64,000 nucleotides of DNA from Candidatus Micrarchaeota archaeon RBG_16_49_10 (GTDB taxonomy: Archaea; Aenigmatarchaeota; Aenigmatarchaeia; CG10238-14), in the NCBI GenBank assembly GCA_001784635.1, contig MFRS01000003.1:127781-191780 (forward strand), read 5' to 3'. The position numbers and the translations under genes were made by a program. The notes beneath the pieces are model-generated. The model had not been told where the DNA came from. It did not search any database and saw only the letters and a list, made by a program, of their open reading frames with translations. Below, one piece after another: positions 32,473-40,230 of this stretch (position 1 is the first letter of the stretch; each line of letters starts with the position of its first letter).

Positions 32473-32833
32473 CAACAGTGAAACTCGAATCCAAGGAGTA
32501 TTTCTCAGAGACGAGGGCCATCACGAAATCGACGTCGCTCGGACGCACCGTGTAGTTCATGGAGAATATGTAGTGTTTCTCCTGTGCCACCTCATCCGCT
32601 ATGTCGCTGAAGCTCTCCAGGTTGGGGGCCAGCGTTGTGTCGTTGCTCAGCTTGACCACCCTCTCGGCCTGGTTCCTCAGGTTGTTGAAGAAGAATATCT
32701 CGTCATCGATCACAGCCTGCGAGCTGTCGATGAAGGAGTAGGGGTTTATGTACTTGCTCATCAGGAAGAAGAAGCCGACTATGACTACCGCCGTCAACAG
32801 ATAGAACTGCCCCTTACCTAACGAGCTGCGCAT
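32462..32833 (-). CDS. Pilin-like single-TM secreted protein
   Basis: About 123 residues starting at ATG 32833. The N-terminus SSLGKGQFYLLTAVVIVGFFFL looks like a class III (type IV pilin) signal: a KGQ cleavage site followed by a hydrophobic helix. The rest is extracellular with one sequon (NYT). I do not recognise a named family. An in-frame TTG at 32848 would lengthen it by five residues. It overlaps the DUF424 gene upstream, suggesting co-transcription. Confidence 0.7.
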   Translation of the reverse strand: MRSSLGKGQFYLLTAVVIVGFFFLMSKYINPYSFIDSSQAVIDDEIFFFNNLRNQAERVVKLSNDTTLAPNLESFSDIADEVAQEKHYIFSMNYTVRPSDVDFVMALVSEKYSLDSSFTVVKP

Positions 32834-33101
32834 GCGGAACTTCCCCAATCATGATAATGTTTTCTTTCGTAATAAGTTTTCTCTTCAGCGCGAAATCCAC
32901 AATTTTCTTTCCCACGAGGTTGGCCATGGTACACTCCTTAAAAATGGCTTCCAGGGCCTTCTCCTCGGCCTCTTTGTGGAAGTAGAAGCTGCCGTTGACG
33001 ACGAACTCTGGGTCTGCCCTTATCGTTTTACCCAGAATATCCTTATCGCAGACTCCCAGAATGACGTGACCTTGTATTTCGTGAAGCTTGTAGCAGAACA
33101 T
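32814..33101 (-). CDS. DUF424 family protein
   Basis: A 95-residue conserved archaeal protein: CYKLHEIQGHVILGVCDKDILGKT, FYFHKEAEE, and the C-terminal ANLVGKKIVDFALKRKLI. DUF424 members are small and of unknown function, often encoded near translation factors; here aIF2-beta is two genes upstream on the same strand. It overlaps the next gene downstream. Confidence 0.88.
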   Translation of the reverse strand: MFCYKLHEIQGHVILGVCDKDILGKTIRADPEFVVNGSFYFHKEAEEKALEAIFKECTMANLVGKKIVDFALKRKLITKENIIMIGEVPHAQLVR

Positions 33102-33108
33102 CCGGACC

Positions 33109-33468
33109 CTACTCGAACTTCCTTTCGAGGTCCCTTATCAACGAGTCGCAGTCCATCTTCACCTTCTGGAGGCTGACTATTATCCTCTCTTTCTCTTTCT
33201 TCAGCTCCTCCACATCCTCGTATTGGGCGATGGCCTGCCTGAACAGCGGCAGATCGATTGTCGGATATGGGCTCTCGTTCATCTTCTTGGAAACGTTGAT
33301 GCAGAGCTTGGCCAGCCAGAGGTTCATCTCCTGCTTCACCTGCTTCCTTATCAGCTTGTGGTCGTCCATGTTCTCCTTCATCAGCCTGACTATCGGCGCT
33401 GACGGGAAAGGCAGATTCAAGTCCTCCTTATCATCCTCTTTCGCTTCCATCTCCTTGTTTTCCACCAA
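33109..33468 (-). CDS. Histone-fold plus coiled-coil protein
   Basis: About 119 residues. After an acidic N-terminus, residues 18-85 have a histone-fold layout: alpha-1 LPFPSAPIVRLMKEN, long alpha-2 IRKQVKQEMNLWLAKLCINVSKKM, then PYPTID and alpha-3 LPLFRQAIAQY. The C-terminal 40 residues form a charged coiled coil. It is not a typical 67-residue archaeal histone. The start is TTG 33468, because GAGGTGAT lies 4 nt upstream. The context is aIF2-beta, an RPA-like protein and MCM. The fold assignment is inference. Confidence 0.72.
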   Translation of the reverse strand: MVENKEMEAKEDDKEDLNLPFPSAPIVRLMKENMDDHKLIRKQVKQEMNLWLAKLCINVSKKMNESPYPTIDLPLFRQAIAQYEDVEELKKEKERIIVSLQKVKMDCDSLIRDLERKFE

Positions 33469-33516
33469 AAAAATCACCTCTCTATATATCGGGAGACAAT
33501 CTTATCAAGTTAATCA

Positions 33517-33921
33517 CTAGAGCTTGCTGGCCTGCCTGGAGCCGCAACCATCGCATACGACGAAAATCATCCTACCCACCTTCTCGAAGTGGGTGTCAGG
33601 CCTCTTGCACTCCCTGCACTCGACGAAGGCCTTCACGTAGCCCTCCACCTTCTTCTCGATGAGGCTTGGCATGACCTTCCCCTGGAGGATGAGCCTGTGA
33701 TTGTCTATGCTCCCGGGGGTGGCAAGCTCCTTGAAGAGGTACTTGGCGACATGGGCCTTGTCCCTTGTCAGCTTGTTGCATATCTCCTCGAAGTTCGAGA
33801 TGAATGTCTGGTTCCCCTGGATGGCGACTATGGGCTTAGGCACCTCGAACCTTTCGCTGCTCTCAGTGTTCTTCGGAAGCCTATCCACGGCCTCCTTAAG
33901 CATGTCCTCATAGCTTTTCAT
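33517..33921 (-). CDS. eif2b: Translation initiation factor aIF2 beta subunit
   Basis: About 134 residues. The N-terminal helix SYEDMLKEAVDRL contacts the gamma subunit. The alpha/beta core contains ISNFEEICNKLTRDKAHVAKYLFKELATPG, and the C-terminal zinc ribbon has CREC and CDGC. It helps deliver initiator tRNA. The ATG at 33921 is used; the GTG two codons earlier overlaps the upstream stop. It is coupled to the RPA-like gene. Confidence 0.96.
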   Translation of the reverse strand: MKSYEDMLKEAVDRLPKNTESSERFEVPKPIVAIQGNQTFISNFEEICNKLTRDKAHVAKYLFKELATPGSIDNHRLILQGKVMPSLIEKKVEGYVKAFVECRECKRPDTHFEKVGRMIFVVCDGCGSRQASKL

Positions 33922-33923
33922 TA

Positions 33924-34661
33924 TCACACCCTCTTGACGAACCCTGGCTTCGGCTCATAACAAAGGCCCTCGGTTATAAGCTCGTTCATGGCCTCCTCGA
34001 AGACGCTCTGCTTGAGTTTGGCCTCCTCCGCAAGCTTCTTTATCTGCGTGCCCTTGCCCTTATCTAACTTATCTATCAGCTCAAGCAGAAAAGGTTTGTG
34101 GTCCTTCTCCTTAATCTGCTCACCCTTCGTTAGGCTCTCTATGACCCCTTCGACCTCAGGCAAGTCCACCTTCTGCTTTTTGGTCAGGTACTTCTTCAGC
34201 TCCTCCACGTCGCTGAACTTGTTGAGCTCAGACTTCACCATATCGTAGCTCCCTTTTTGAGCAATCCTGCCTTTCAATGCTTCCAGCCTGTGCAGGTTCT
34301 CGAAGTTGATGCTTGTCCTCTTCACAACCTCGGGGGAGACGTATATTTCGCCGTTATACTCCTTCACCTTCCCGACGAGCATGGCTATGTCCCCTATCTC
34401 GACCTCCTCGAATATGTTCACGCTCTCCCCGAAGGCCTTGGCCCTTATGGCGCTGGTCTCGTCCTCTATGGTCATGTTGGAGTAGTTGCCGTCCTCGCTC
34501 ATGAATTTGTTGGTCACCGTCCCTATGATTTTGGCTCTGGAAATCCTTTTTCCGTAGCCGGTCAGGATGTAGCTGGGCTCGAAGCCCTCCTTCTTCACGA
34601 ACTCGCCGGTCTTCAAATCGGAAATCTCGCACTTGACCATGGTCTGCCTGAAGGTGTCCAT
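33924..34661 (-). CDS. RPA-associated OB-fold protein with winged helix (COG3390-like)
   Basis: A 245-residue protein. An OB fold at about 35-115 (RAKIIGTVTNKFM...MTIEDETSAIRAKAF) binds single-stranded nucleic acid. A linker and a C-terminal winged helix (about 185-245) end EGLCYEPKPGFVKRV. This C-terminus closely resembles the end of the MCM protein encoded nearby (EGLVFEPKPGFIQKV). It is probably a partner of RPA in replication. It is co-transcribed with aIF2-beta. Confidence 0.88.
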   Translation of the reverse strand: MDTFRQTMVKCEISDLKTGEFVKKEGFEPSYILTGYGKRISRAKIIGTVTNKFMSEDGNYSNMTIEDETSAIRAKAFGESVNIFEEVEIGDIAMLVGKVKEYNGEIYVSPEVVKRTSINFENLHRLEALKGRIAQKGSYDMVKSELNKFSDVEELKKYLTKKQKVDLPEVEGVIESLTKGEQIKEKDHKPFLLELIDKLDKGKGTQIKKLAEEAKLKQSVFEEAMNELITEGLCYEPKPGFVKRV

Positions 34662-34720
34662 AGAAATTAAATGGTTGCATAGAGATTTATTTTGTCATTC
34701 AACCTAAAACCGTTTATTTA

Positions 34721-35722
34721 TTAATCTTTTTGACAGTCCCCCATCCCGAAAATGTCAAACCAGTTCTTCCCGCTCCCCATAACCGTATCTCTATCAAGGA
34801 AACCGTATTTAGGGTAGTTTGTAGATATATTGCATGTGCCTGTGTTGATATCTTTTATGACAGACTCTTTTGCAGCCTCTTCTGACAACCCCTGACCCAT
34901 ATACCATTTACATAATATCTCGTCGCAATCATCAGGCGTCAGGGTCGTTCCTTCACAAGTACAGTTTTTCATTAAGTTGAAGCAATAGTAGCCATCCTCA
35001 CAGAAAGGAACCCCGTCTATTACTCCGCCATGTTGAATCCCCCTTACTGAATATTCGCCTTCTTTCGAGTTACCATCAATATCGAGTTCGACCCTTTCTT
35101 TACAGAAAGCTACAGCCTTTTCATTGTCACACGAACCGCTTATGTAGTCTTCACACATTTTATCGCACTTGTTCAAGCCCTGTTCTATATAGTACTGGTT
35201 ACCCAACACGAACTCCCTGCATCTTTCAATCATATCTTCTATCGTCATGTTGAATTTTTCTTCCTGACGCTGTGTCAGTGAAAGCTCATCGCATAAAGTA
35301 GCATTCTGAGTTTGATGGCCGACAAGAATCAAACACCAGTTCCTTGGAGCTATATCATACCAATACAAACTTTGATACTCATCATCAAGCGACCTACATA
35401 GATTAACATCATTGTAGTGTCTGGCATAATTGTACAAACAAAATGTTTGGAAATCATCGACAGAAACTTCGAAGATTGTCTGATTATTTCTAGATATATC
35501 ACCCATCGCCATCGGTCTATTCAAAATACCACAATATTTTAAATTTTTCACTGATTTGGAGCTTATTTTGTAGCAGATGTTTAGGTCAACCTTTTCTTTA
35601 GCCTTATTTGATAACCAAAGTGCAGAATTCTTGCAAAAGTATAAAGTCGCAAGAAAATAACCAGCAACAAGGATTATTATTACACACAATACGACTAAAC
35701 CTATTTTGAAGACCTTCTTCAT
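34721..35722 (-). CDS. Cys-rich membrane-anchored protein, unknown
   Basis: A 333-residue protein with an N-terminal membrane helix (about 7-29) and a large extracytoplasmic part. It contains over 20 Cys in patterns such as YCFNLMKNCTC and several short 'A..LC..L....' repeats, where Cys-Arg/Asp helices recur every 35-45 residues. This repeat-like Cys spacing suggests disulfide-linked helical hairpins. No family is recognised. It is inserted between the RPA-like and MCM genes and is more AT-rich than both. Confidence 0.72.
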   Translation of the reverse strand: MKKVFKIGLVVLCVIIILVAGYFLATLYFCKNSALWLSNKAKEKVDLNICYKISSKSVKNLKYCGILNRPMAMGDISRNNQTIFEVSVDDFQTFCLYNYARHYNDVNLCRSLDDEYQSLYWYDIAPRNWCLILVGHQTQNATLCDELSLTQRQEEKFNMTIEDMIERCREFVLGNQYYIEQGLNKCDKMCEDYISGSCDNEKAVAFCKERVELDIDGNSKEGEYSVRGIQHGGVIDGVPFCEDGYYCFNLMKNCTCEGTTLTPDDCDEILCKWYMGQGLSEEAAKESVIKDINTGTCNISTNYPKYGFLDRDTVMGSGKNWFDIFGMGDCQKD

Positions 35723-35781
35723 GAAATAATAATGGGTTTTTCTATAAAAATAATCTTTCGAATACGCTAAAATTCAAAAAC

Positions 35782-37800
35782 CTAAACCTTCTGTATGAAC
35801 CCTGGCTTTGGCTCGAAGACAAGCCCCTCGGACTTCATCTTCCTTATTATCTCCTCTATGTTCTCCACTCCCGCGTCCCTGCACCTCTTGACGACCTCCT
35901 CCATCGGGATGTTCTTCCCCATCACCTGGTGCAGCTCGTTGAGCGTGTCCAGGACTATCCTCATCTTGTTCCTCTGGGTGCTCGGCGTCCCCCCCTCTGC
36001 CCTGTCTATGTCTATCATCCCGGTCTCCTGGTCGAAGCCGAACTGCCTTATCGAGAACTTCATGATGTCTATCGCCCTGTCCGCATCCTCCATCGTGACT
36101 TTGTCGCTGAGCCTTATCTTTGCGCTAGCCTCCGCAAGCCTTATCAGGGCCTCGCATTGCCTGAGCGTGATCGGTATCGCAGAATCCTCACCGCCGGCTG
36201 TGGACCTAAGGCCGACATAGAAATCCTTCAGCGCATTCCCAGCTTCTCTGGTGAGCTCGGGCTTGCAGTTCTTTTTGGCGTATGCTATGTACTTCCTCAG
36301 GAACTCGGGCTCTATGGCAGACTTTATCTCATCCTTCTTGAAGTGCCTCGAGTCGAGCACGTGCGTAATTATCCTCTCGTCCATCTCCGCGTTCGGCACA
36401 TCCCTGAGGGCAAACTTGACGTCGAACCTAGAGAGTATCGTTTCCGGAAGGTCCACCTGCTCCCTTATCGGAATGTAGGGGTCGAACCTCCCAAGCTTCG
36501 GGTTGGCGCCTCCCAGTATGGCCGTCCTCGAGGGTAAAGTCGCGACTATAGTGGCCTTCGCTATGGATATTTGCTGCAGGGACATGGCCTCGTGCATCGC
36601 GATCTGGTCGGTCTTCTCCATCTTCTCGAACTCGTCGATGGCACATATGCTCTGGTTCGCCATCACAAGGACCCCAGCCTCCAACACCCAGCCGCCCAAG
36701 AACTGCTCATCCTTGACTACAGTAGCTGTAAGTCCAGCCCCAGTCACGCCCTTTCCAGAGACATACTTTCCCCTCGGTATTATGGATGTCGCAAGCTTCA
36801 GCAGCTGCGACTTCCCCACTGAAGGGTCCCCTATCAGCAATATATGAATGTCCCCGCGGATTCTTGTGTTGTCCTGCAGCAGGTGAGGAACGCCGCCGAA
36901 CAATTGAAAGATGATGGCCATCTTGACCTTCTCAAGCCCGAACATCGTAGGTGCCAGCGAGCCCACAAGCTTGTCGTATATCCCCTTGTCATTGGCTAAG
37001 TCCTTTATCCTCTTCGCGTCCTCCGGCGTTATCATCAGCTCCTCCCACTCAATCTCGACGGACTCCACGTTGTTGGCGGCAATGAGTATGTCCTTCTGCT
37101 TCGTTTGCTGGCCCTTTGCGGTCCTCCTCGGGATCTCCTTCAGGATGCCCACGACCCTTATCCTGTTCCCCGGCTCGGTCTTGTTCCTCAGCTTCGTGGA
37201 GACCAGGTCCTCGGTGAGGTAGACCATCATGTCCGAAGGCCTCTCGCCTGTTGTTATCTCGAAAGGCTCCTCTATTGTTATCCACCTCGCATCGTAAAGC
37301 TTCTCCTTCAGGACGCGGAAGTTCCTCCTGTTGCCGCAGTCGCACCTTGCCGGGTACTTCATGGTCTTCTCCTTCTCGGTCTGGATGACGGACATCCTGT
37401 TCCCGCACTCGGGGCACTCGAAGACGATCTCGGAGACCTCGGGCCTGACCTCTGACGCCCTCTTCACTATGCCGTCCACGGAGAGGAGCTTCCCTATGTT
37501 CTTGGCCCTTATGTTCCTAATCCTTATGTTGGTGCTCTCCGGGAGGTTGAAGAGCCTGACAGTGACGGTGGCCTTCTCCGAGAAGTCGAACTGCCTTATC
37601 GACTCGTTCAGGTAGTCGATGGTCGCCTCTGGGGTGTCAATTATCTCGTCACTCAGGTCAGGGTTGAACTTGTCAATCAGGGAGAAGTCTATGTAAATAG
37701 ATTCCAATCCCTTGGAGACAGTCTTGGCTAGCTCTTTGTAGTAGTTTTGCCTAAGGAACTCCGAAAACTGATTTATGATTTGGTCCTTGTCCATAATCAT
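35782..37800 (-). CDS. mcm: Replicative helicase MCM
   Basis: A 672-residue MCM. The N-terminal domain carries a zinc site (Cys129, Cys132, Cys153, Cys155). The AAA+ domain has Walker A LIGDPSVGKSQ, Walker B CAIDEFEKM and the arginine-finger SRFD. A C-terminal winged helix ends EPKPGFIQKV. It unwinds DNA at the fork as a hexamer. The ATG overlaps the TBP stop by one base, so TBP and MCM are translationally coupled; a second ATG is two codons in. Confidence 0.97.
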   Translation of the reverse strand: MIMDKDQIINQFSEFLRQNYYKELAKTVSKGLESIYIDFSLIDKFNPDLSDEIIDTPEATIDYLNESIRQFDFSEKATVTVRLFNLPESTNIRIRNIRAKNIGKLLSVDGIVKRASEVRPEVSEIVFECPECGNRMSVIQTEKEKTMKYPARCDCGNRRNFRVLKEKLYDARWITIEEPFEITTGERPSDMMVYLTEDLVSTKLRNKTEPGNRIRVVGILKEIPRRTAKGQQTKQKDILIAANNVESVEIEWEELMITPEDAKRIKDLANDKGIYDKLVGSLAPTMFGLEKVKMAIIFQLFGGVPHLLQDNTRIRGDIHILLIGDPSVGKSQLLKLATSIIPRGKYVSGKGVTGAGLTATVVKDEQFLGGWVLEAGVLVMANQSICAIDEFEKMEKTDQIAMHEAMSLQQISIAKATIVATLPSRTAILGGANPKLGRFDPYIPIREQVDLPETILSRFDVKFALRDVPNAEMDERIITHVLDSRHFKKDEIKSAIEPEFLRKYIAYAKKNCKPELTREAGNALKDFYVGLRSTAGGEDSAIPITLRQCEALIRLAEASAKIRLSDKVTMEDADRAIDIMKFSIRQFGFDQETGMIDIDRAEGGTPSTQRNKMRIVLDTLNELHQVMGKNIPMEEVVKRCRDAGVENIEEIIRKMKSEGLVFEPKPGFIQKV

Positions 37801-38351
37801 TATTTGCCCATAGCGCCTATCTCCTTGAGCCTCTTGGAGACGCTCTTCACGGCATATTCGATGTCCTCGACCTTCCTAGCCCCCGTGCACACTATCTTCC
37901 CCGAGCTGAACAGCAGGAAAGCCACCTTCGGGCTCTTCATCCTGTACACGAGTCCTGGAAACTGCTCCGGCTCATACTCCGAGTCCTCCAGATCGAAGGC
38001 TATCTTGTCCAGGTTGAGCAACGACTCCAGCTTCGAGGAGGCGACTATGTTCTCGATTTGAATATCATACTTCTTCGGATTGCCTATGCCGGCTTCCTTT
38101 ATGACCTTCACCACCTTCTTGACCACTTTCTTGACGTCCTCTACGCTCCTAGCCCCCGTGCACACTATCTTCCCCGAGGAGAATATCAGCGTGGCTGCCT
38201 TGGGATCCTTGACCCTGTACACGAGTCCTGGAAACTGCTCCGGCTCATATTCCGTTCCTTCAAGGTTCTCTGCCAGGTTCTCCAATGGTATCCTTATCCC
38301 TAGGGACACTGAAGCGACAATGTTCTCGATTTTGATCTCAAACTTAGGCAT
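37800..38351 (-). CDS. tbp: TATA-box-binding protein TBP
   Basis: A 183-residue TBP with the two saddle repeats of about 90 residues (KIENIVASVSLG... and QIENIVASSKLE...). Each contains the EPEQFPGLVYR and FSSGKIVCTGAR signatures. The two halves share stretches identical at the DNA level (see findings). It pairs with the TFB encoded at 28 kb. It is the first gene of an operon with mcm and has an AT-rich TATA-like region upstream. Confidence 0.97.
   Translation of the reverse strand: MPKFEIKIENIVASVSLGIRIPLENLAENLEGTEYEPEQFPGLVYRVKDPKAATLIFSSGKIVCTGARSVEDVKKVVKKVVKVIKEAGIGNPKKYDIQIENIVASSKLESLLNLDKIAFDLEDSEYEPEQFPGLVYRMKSPKVAFLLFSSGKIVCTGARKVEDIEYAVKSVSKRLKEIGAMGK
37874..38249 (-). repeat. 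Internal nucleotide repeats inside tbp
   Basis: Two pairs of identical blocks, 32 nt (37874-37905 and 38147-38178) and 36 nt (37941-37976 and 38214-38249), are offset by the same 273 nt. They correspond to equivalent positions in the two TBP halves. Confidence 0.8.
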
Positions 38352-38401
38352 TCCACATCACAAGATTAAATGTTATTTTTAAAGTATTTAAAAAGACAAT
38401 T

Positions 38402-38878
38402 TTAGAGGTAATCACCGCAATTAAGTAAAAATTCGTTGAGCTTCCATGCGGGCACGACTATGACATTGTTATATTCGGCTATGTCCTCCTCGAACCAGGT
38501 TATCAATAAGGGAATCACCTTTTTTTGGGCCATTTTCAGCGTCCTTTTGGCTATCTCGTTCCCTTTCAGGAACTTCCCCAGCTCTTCGCACCGCTCCTTC
38601 TGGACGTTCACAGCCTCCTTCAGGGCCGATTTCTTGTACCTCCCCCTGTTCCAGAACTTGCAGTCCACCCCGAAGTTGTAGAGCCTCCCCACAGCGAAAA
38701 CATCAATTTCCCACCTTTTCTCGGTCTTGAAGCGGAAGTTGGTCCTTACCTTGTACTCGTGCTCTTCAAAGATTTTGGAAACAAGCTGCTCGAAGTCCTG
38801 CCATTCGATGCCGACTAGAACACTTTCTAGGGCTTCCCCAGCCTCTAACCTACCCCTAACCTCTTCCAGGGAAATCAT
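38402..38878 (-). CDS. PD-(D/E)XK nuclease-like protein
   Basis: A 158-residue protein of the restriction-endonuclease-like fold: FEQLVSKIFEEHEYKV, then the active-site pattern WEIDVFAV followed about 8 residues later by VDCKFW (acidic residue, x, Lys). It resembles Mrr or Holliday-junction resolvase type nucleases. The ATG at 38878 is chosen because the longer frame runs into the divergent RNase HII gene and its N-terminus is not protein-like. Separation from that gene is only 45 nt, so their promoters are shared or overlapping. Confidence 0.8.
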   Translation of the reverse strand: MISLEEVRGRLEAGEALESVLVGIEWQDFEQLVSKIFEEHEYKVRTNFRFKTEKRWEIDVFAVGRLYNFGVDCKFWNRGRYKKSALKEAVNVQKERCEELGKFLKGNEIAKRTLKMAQKKVIPLLITWFEEDIAEYNNVIVVPAWKLNEFLLNCGDYL

Positions 38879-38923
38879 ATTATTAATAGAAAAAACACAA
38901 TTATTACTCTTGAGGTGTTTCCT

Positions 38924-39619
38924 GTGGCCGAAAAGTTGGTTCTTGGCATTGACGAGGCGGGCCGCGGGTCTGTCCTCGGTCCTATGGTACTGTGCGGTTT
39001 GGCCGTCAGGGAGAGCCAGCAGAGCCAACTGAAAGAGCTTGGTGTTAAGGACTCGAAGATGCTTACCCCTAAGAGGAGGGAGTTCCTCGCCAAGGAGATA
39101 GAGAAGATAGCCGAGCACACGATAGTCTTCCATGTCCCTCCCTGCAAGATAGACAGCGACAGGGCGAAGGGGATAAACCTGAACCAGATAGAGGCCATCA
39201 GGATGGCTGACATCATAAACATGGTGCAGCCCGACAAGGCGATTATAGACACTCCGAGCTACAACAGCGACAAGTTCGAGAGCTTCCTTAGGTCGAAGCT
39301 GGATTCTAAGGACGTGGAACTGGTCTGCGAGAACTACGCGGACAAGAACTGGCCTGTCGTATCTGCGGCCTCCATAGTGGCGAAGGTGAGCAGGGACGAC
39401 AAAATCAAGAAATTAGAAAAGAAAGTAGGGGAGCCTTTGGGTGTTGGGTACCCGCATGACGAGCTCACGATAAAGCACTTGGAGAAGCTGGCCAGGGACA
39501 ACAATGGGAAAATGCCGGACTATGTCAGGAAGAGTTGGGATACTACAGAACAGATAATAAAAAAATATAAACAGAAAGGGTTGAAAGGGTTCTTTGGAAA
39601 GAAGAAAGAGCCTTGCTAA
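38924..39619 (+). CDS. rnhB: Ribonuclease HII
   Basis: About 231 residues with the catalytic GIDEAGRGSVLGPMV (first Asp-Glu pair), DSKMLTPKRRE, and later Asp residues in IIDTPS and AASIVAKVSRDD. It removes RNA primers and misincorporated ribonucleotides. The GTG at 38924 has GAGGTG 6 nt upstream. The C-terminal tail GLKGFFGKK is PIP-box-like (x-x-x-FF) and may bind PCNA. Confidence 0.96.
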   Translation: MAEKLVLGIDEAGRGSVLGPMVLCGLAVRESQQSQLKELGVKDSKMLTPKRREFLAKEIEKIAEHTIVFHVPPCKIDSDRAKGINLNQIEAIRMADIINMVQPDKAIIDTPSYNSDKFESFLRSKLDSKDVELVCENYADKNWPVVSAASIVAKVSRDDKIKKLEKKVGEPLGVGYPHDELTIKHLEKLARDNNGKMPDYVRKSWDTTEQIIKKYKQKGLKGFFGKKKEPC

Positions 39620-39706
39620 TAAGTATTTTTTAATTCTTAAAATTTCTTCGTTGTAAAAAGATTCATCACTTATACCCCAAACCTTATACTATCAAATAAT
39701 AAAAAA

Positions 39707-40153
39707 TTAAAAGTCGGCCCCGAACCTTCTAGCAACCCTCACACCAGCCTCAACTACGTTCAAGGCGTCGCTGACTACACCAGCGCCAAAGGCTACATAC
39801 CTCAAGCCCCTCCTGAGCCTGCTCCCGTCCCTTTGGTTGGTCTCCCTTATTACCCTCAGCCTTCCCGGGGCGGTCGTCAAGTCATAAGCCGATGTAACTC
39901 CATTGACGGTGTTTGCGAAGACGACGCCGTTCTGGTACAGCATCGGGTTGTCTGCTATCCCTTTGACGCCGCCGTTGCCTCTCAGACCCTGGTACAGCTG
40001 GGTAGCATTATTTGCTAGCTGATACCCTTCTGTAACCACGACAAAAGGCGGGTTTAGGCCGTTAGTGGCAACATATCCACCAAGGTTTAAGGCTTGGGCC
40101 GCTGTCCCAACTCCAGCATCCAACGCGTATAACCAATCTTGTGCCTTTCCCAT
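39707..40153 (-). CDS. Hypothetical glycine-rich protein
   Basis: About 148 residues from ATG 40153 (MGKAQDWLYALDAG). The product is small-residue rich with AAQALNLGGYVATNG and a C-terminal basic end (RVARRFGADF). I find no known family. The longer upstream frame contains a Lys/Ile-rich stretch crossing the divergent promoter and is not likely to be translated. It is divergent from the AbrB-PhoU regulator. Confidence 0.6.
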   Translation of the reverse strand: MGKAQDWLYALDAGVGTAAQALNLGGYVATNGLNPPFVVVTEGYQLANNATQLYQGLRGNGGVKGIADNPMLYQNGVVFANTVNGVTSAYDLTTAPGRLRVIRETNQRDGSRLRRGLRYVAFGAGVVSDALNVVEAGVRVARRFGADF

Positions 40154-40230
40154 ATCAATCCCAATTACTAAAAAGGAGTGACAAAATTTATATATAATTG
40201 ATATAAAATATATAATAAAGGTGATTTTAT

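Noticed and set aside
35929..37455. Several long open frames antisense to mcm
   Set aside because: They are compositional shadows of the GC-biased mcm codons; the products are Arg/Leu/Pro-rich with no motifs.
38879..39133. 85-residue N-terminal extension of the PD-(D/E)XK protein
   Set aside because: It lies antisense to the start of RNase HII and crosses the shared promoter; the internal ATG at 38878 gives the natural start.
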